This document shows, in pieces, positions 62,035 through 64,000 of a DNA stretch of 64,000 bases. The stretch comes from Acidaminococcus massiliensis (GTDB lineage: Bacteria > Bacillota > Negativicutes > Acidaminococcales > Acidaminococcaceae). The translations under genes were made by a program, and so were the position numbers. Position 1 is the first letter of the stretch. The number at the start of each line of letters is the position of its first letter. The stretch lies in NCBI RefSeq assembly GCF_900095825.1, contig NZ_LT608315.1, forward strand, positions 2,295,875 to 2,359,874, in the 5' to 3' direction. Below the pieces are notes generated by a model, which saw only the letters and a program-made list of their open reading frames with translations, ran no database searches and had not been told where the DNA came from.

Positions 62035-63594
62035 ATGGAACCTGTAGACGTAGGGATTCTTTCCCTTCTCCCCCCTATTATCGCAATTTCTCTGGCCCTG
62101 ATCACAAAAGAAGTCATTTCCTCACTGATGCTGGGGATCCTTTCCGGAGGACTGCTCTATGCAGCCGCTTCCGGCGGCGGCCTGGTGGATATGAGTTCGG
62201 CCGCTTTCGAAATCATGTCCAAGACCGTGGGCACCCCGGATAAATTCAATATCATCCTGTTCCTGGCCCTTTTGGGCGCCCTGGTCTGCGTGGTGAACAA
62301 AGCCGGGGGATCCCAGGCCTACGGAAACTGGGCCACCCAGAAAATCACCAGCCGCCGGGCCGCTGAATTGGCTACCAGCATCTTGGGGATCCTGATCTTC
62401 ATTGACGATTATTTCAACTGCCTGACCGTCGGTACGGTCATGAAGCCAGTCACGGATAAATACCGGATTTCTCGGGCAAAGCTGGCCTATATCATCGATA
62501 CCACCGCAGCCCCGGTCTGTATCATCGCTCCCATTTCCAGCTGGGCAGCAGCAGTGGGGTCCACCCTTTATGAAACCGGTGCCTTTCCCAACGAAATGGC
62601 GGCTTTTTTTGCCACCATCCCTTACAATATGTATGCCATCCTTTCCATCCTGATGGTCACCATCCTGTCCGTCACCGATCTGGAATTCGGTCCCATGGCC
62701 AGTGTGGAATACCAAGCAGAAGAACATGGAGATCTGGGTGCCATTGACAAGAAAATGACAGAACAGCAGCAGCCGGTGACCTCCAAAGGGACGGTTTATG
62801 ATCTCTTGATTCCCATTGCGTCCCTGATCGTATTCACCATCCTGGCCATGCTGTACAATGGCGGGTTCTGGGCCAAGGGTCTTTCCTTCCAGGAAGCCAT
62901 CGGCAACTGCAATTCCTCTGCGGCCCTGGTGCTGGGCGGTTTCTGGGCCCTGGCGGTAGCCTTTTTCCAATTCGTTCCCCGGAAGCTCATGACCTTCCGG
63001 CAGTTCATGGACAGCATCGGTGCAGGGATCAATACCATGGTCCCTGCTTACATCATCCTGACCCTAGCCTGGACCATTGGAACCCTGTGCCAGAATTACC
63101 TGGGTACCGGGAAATACATCGGCATGCTGGTGGAAACCAGCAATCTTCCCATGGAACTGCTTCCGGCCATCGTATTCCTAGTGGCAGCAGGGCTGTCTTT
63201 CTCCATTGGCACCGCTTGGGGCACCTTTGGGCTCTTCATCCCCATTGTGGTGTTCATCTGTCAGTCCGCCACCCCGGCCATCATGACGGTGACTCTTTCC
63301 GCGACCCTGGCAGGTTCCGTTTTCGGGGACCACTGCTCCCCCATTTCTGATACCACCATCCTGTCTTCTTCCGGAGCCGGGTGCAGTCACATCCAGCACG
63401 TGGGCACCCAGATTCCCTACGCCTGTTTGGTGGCTGCCTGCTGTTTCGCCGCCTACCTGGCCGCCGGTTTTTCGGGCGGCAGTGTCCTCTTGACCCTAGT
63501 GACCGGGATCGGCCTCCTGCTCCTGGCCCTGTTCACCCTACACAAAAGAGCCAAGAGAAGACTGGAAAAAGAGGCTGCTGCGTTGATGAGCTGA
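62035..63594 (+). CDS. nhaC: NhaC-family Na+/H+ antiporter
   Basis: This 519-residue membrane protein has about 11-12 helices. FIDDYFNCLTVGTVMKPVTD, IIDTTAAPVCIIAPISSW and GDHCSPISDTTILSSSGAGC are hallmarks of NhaC-type antiporters, which exchange sodium for protons (some carry malate or lactate). AAAAGGAG precedes the ATG. The last codons (KRRLEKEAAALMS) run into TGA at 63592-63594. That stop is the first part of the presumed IS3-element end, so the original C-terminus may have differed by a few residues. Confidence 0.93.
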   Translation: MEPVDVGILSLLPPIIAISLALITKEVISSLMLGILSGGLLYAAASGGGLVDMSSAAFEIMSKTVGTPDKFNIILFLALLGALVCVVNKAGGSQAYGNWATQKITSRRAAELATSILGILIFIDDYFNCLTVGTVMKPVTDKYRISRAKLAYIIDTTAAPVCIIAPISSWAAAVGSTLYETGAFPNEMAAFFATIPYNMYAILSILMVTILSVTDLEFGPMASVEYQAEEHGDLGAIDKKMTEQQQPVTSKGTVYDLLIPIASLIVFTILAMLYNGGFWAKGLSFQEAIGNCNSSAALVLGGFWALAVAFFQFVPRKLMTFRQFMDSIGAGINTMVPAYIILTLAWTIGTLCQNYLGTGKYIGMLVETSNLPMELLPAIVFLVAAGLSFSIGTAWGTFGLFIPIVVFICQSATPAIMTVTLSATLAGSVFGDHCSPISDTTILSSSGAGCSHIQHVGTQIPYACLVAACCFAAYLAAGFSGGSVLLTLVTGIGLLLLALFTLHKRAKRRLEKEAAALMS

Positions 63595-63641
63595 CCCCCA
63601 ATTGTTAGACCAAAAATCTAACAATTGGGGGTCAGTTTTTT
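63591..63641. terminator. 19-bp perfect hairpin at the IS3 element end
   Basis: CTGACCCCCAATTGTTAGA (63591-63609) pairs exactly with the inverted copy at 63617-63635, then six T. It looks like the end of the element and doubles as a terminator of nhaC that also blocks read-in to the transposase. Confidence 0.8.
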
Positions 63642-64000
63642 ATGGCAAAACACAGCTATGAATTTAAGAAAAAAATAGTACTGGAATATTTGAACAGTGA
63701 CGAAGGGTGTATTTCTATTTCACGTAAATATGGGATGGCAAGTAGCAGCCAGCTGCTAAAGTGGGTTGCTGCTTACAAGGCATTTGGTGATGATGGACTG
63801 AAAAGATCCCGCTCTCAAAAAATATACTCTTTCAAAGAAAAACTTTCTGTGGTAGAGTCTTACTTAACAAATGAAATCTCATATCAGGAACTAGCAATTC
63901 AAGTAGGGATCAACAACCCATCAATGATTGCCAGATGGGTCAATGAATTTAGAATTGCGGGACCAGATGCTTTACGGTCACATAAAAAAGGCAGGAAGAG
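63642..64000 (+). mobile_element. IS3-family OrfA transposase, 5' part (runs off right edge)
   Basis: From ATG 63642 the frame reads AKHSYEFKKKIVLEYLNSDE and continues open to the end of the window, 119 codons. Two helix-turn-helix modules are seen: one around ISRKYGMASSSQLLKWV and one around YQELAIQVGINNPSMIARWV. This doubled layout is that of OrfA in IS150-type IS3 elements, followed elsewhere by a -1 frameshifted OrfB with the DDE domain. No ribosome site of note lies upstream, since the hairpin T run touches the start region. The end of the element is probably at 63592. Confidence 0.85.

Overview
The window looks like chromosome of a diderm Firmicute of the class Negativicutes, most likely an Acidaminococcus-type organism. 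The evidence is indirect. The ribosomal/SRP and rplS-lepB-rbgA-rnhB-yraN blocks follow Firmicutes gene order, the Suf cluster is the Firmicutes sufCBDSU type, and ylxM, khpA, ylqD and a DUF1659/DUF2922/YvrJ trio are present. Yet there is also an outer-membrane porin with an N-terminal S-layer-homology domain, as found in Negativicutes. Many carriers and aminotransferases for amino acids fit an amino-acid fermenter. The genus is inferred, not proven.

Layout. 1-1.0 kb: the 5' part of an IS110 transposase (minus strand) and its structured upstream region, a probable bridge RNA. 1.2-3.8 kb: three small genes of unknown function and a secreted tannase-like esterase. 4.1-8.3 kb: two aminotransferases around a uridine-kinase-like protein. 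8.4-15.9 kb: a PilO-like gene, a single gene joining prepilin peptidase to PilM- and PilN-like parts, a frameshifted comM, then yraN, rnhB, rbgA and lepB. 16.0-20.4 kb: rplS and the ylxM-ffh-rpsP-khpA-ylqD-rimM-trmD operon. 20.5-34.4 kb: thiDE, tkt, an interrupted EamA transporter, an EF-G paralogue, a VTT membrane protein, recG, rpmB, a PTS IIA protein and pnp. 34.8-39.8 kb: sufCBDSU. 40.4-53.4 kb: an accessory stretch of transporters, regulators and peptidases (GntP, WYL regulator, NCS1 permease, SLH porin, PucR, YitT, PepV, M29-type enzyme, an interrupted YfcC carrier, an M20 amidohydrolase). 53.6-58.8 kb: three tRNA-Leu genes, a lytic transglycosylase, coaE, mutM and polA. 59.1-64 kb: an aminotransferase, an alanine/glycine symporter, NhaC and the start of an IS3-family element.

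Most genes lie on the minus strand in compact operons. Promoters with 16-18 bp spacers can be read before several of them. Three genes (comM, the EamA carrier, the YfcC carrier) are each broken by a single-base-type lesion, which means either pseudogenes or sequence errors. Intergenic DNA carries three copies of a ~235 bp element bounded by inverted GTCACTGGTC repeats, two smaller inverted-repeat elements, and a recurring set of near-identical terminator hairpins.

The leading candidates for something new are the IS110 bridge-RNA region, the PilD-PilM-PilN fusion, the dispersed intergenic element, and an EF-G paralogue that lacks the P-loop lysine.
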